NCBI GenBank assembly: GCA_947462335.1
Contig: OX381717.1
Coordinates: forward strand, 15,739,166-15,803,165
Reading direction: 5' to 3'
Source of the DNA: Harmothoe impar
Taxonomy: Eukaryota > Annelida > Polychaeta > Phyllodocida > Polynoidae
Length of the DNA: 64,000 nt
Positions 63,646 to 64,000 of the stretch are shown one piece after another. The position numbers and the translations under genes were made by a program. Each line of letters begins with the position of its first letter. Position 1 is the first letter of the stretch. Under the pieces are notes generated by a model that searched no databases, was not told the origin of the DNA, and was given only the letters and a program-made list of their open reading frames with translations.

Positions 63646-63801
63646 CGTCATATAAGCCACGGTTATGTGGGTATCAATAGTACACGAACACTCATCCGTA
63701 GTTTGGTATTTAGTACCAACTACTCCCGCGGAGGGGCGCCCCGGTGCCGCCTCCGTCATCGAACTCGGCATAACCGCCATTCCTGGTTCAAAATTTCGCT
63801 T
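63646..63801 (+). repeat. Split direct repeat A2 of second element
   Basis: Second copy of A1, followed by 43 bp and then B2. Confidence 0.95.
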
Positions 63802-63844
63802 TATTGATTAACTGTTATTGAATGTTTTTTCAATAAACGGGCAG

Positions 63845-63976
63845 GGCCTCCTGCCAGTGTGTGTAAGGACAATTGCACACCAATCTCCAAGTTATGAGTC
63901 TGACTTGTAGTATAATATATGTTCCAGTTATCACCTGACACTCCAGTATAATATAGTTTCCGGTAATCAATTGATT
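63845..63976 (+). repeat. Split direct repeat B2 of second element
   Basis: Right end of the element, ending CAATTGATT before TAGGTAATAATGC. Confidence 0.95.
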
Positions 63977-64000
63977 TAGGTAATAATGCATTATCAATTT

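Larger units (their letters stand above)
59145..63976 (+). mobile_element. Second Ngaro-like tyrosine-recombinase retrotransposon
   Basis: The layout is the same as in the first element: A1, Gag-like ORF1, RT-RNase H ORF2, tyrosine recombinase, then B1-A2-B2 split direct repeats. The proteins are clearly related but the terminal repeats share no sequence with the first element, so these are two families. ORF2 shows a frame change near 60850, which probably disables this copy. It lies within the minus-strand FAM20C-like gene, in opposite orientation. No target duplication is visible, as expected for recombinase-mediated insertion. Confidence 0.9.

Overview
The window looks like nuclear DNA of an invertebrate animal, most likely a marine deuterostome or lophotrochozoan. 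Genes are split into phase-consistent exons with GT-AG introns, the intergenic sequence is AT-rich, and transposable elements dominate. The element types (Ngaro-like DIRS retrotransposons, Ty3/gypsy with GPY/F integrase, an EEP-RT LINE, many short terminal-inverted-repeat elements) fit such a genome. I cannot name the species.

Host genes. (1) An SLC6-type sodium-coupled neurotransmitter/amino-acid transporter gene runs on + from 9602 to 36079. I place nine exons, covering TM1-TM6 and TM11-C-terminus. Exons for extracellular loop 2 and for TM7-TM10 were not found, and a decayed duplicate of one exon is present. (2) A complete ten-exon FAM20C-like secretory-pathway kinase gene runs on + from 41156 to 46934. 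(3) A second FAM20C-like copy on - (58917 down to 55851) shows exons 6-10; the rest lies beyond a retrotransposon and off the window. (4) An orphan, frameshifted copy of the last FAM20 exon lies at 36780-37067.

Mobile elements. (a) 3225-8531 is a Ngaro-like tyrosine-recombinase retrotransposon with split direct repeats (A1-ORFs-B1-A2-B2), sitting in a TA microsatellite. (b) 12145-27125 is a 15 kb LTR retrotransposon with nearly identical 778-bp LTRs. It has gag, Ty3/gypsy-order pol, and a third ORF of 1258 codons with zinc-finger-like and coiled-coil regions but no envelope features. (c) 29745-33954 is a minus-strand LINE broken by a 1.5 kb insertion that itself contains a 905-bp element. (d) 59145-63976 is a second, diverged Ngaro-like element inside the minus-strand FAM20 copy. 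At least five families of short inverted-repeat elements and several minisatellites fill the rest.

Notable expression signals: in both Ngaro-like elements ORF1 and ORF2 share one frame and are separated by a single UGA (UGA-CUA and UGA-CUG), which suggests programmed readthrough. In the gypsy element, gag and pol overlap in the -1 frame at GGAAAAC, followed five bases later by a 12-bp stem-loop. A consensus splice donor follows the primer-binding site, and acceptor-like sites precede ORF3, so ORF3 could come from a spliced subgenomic RNA.
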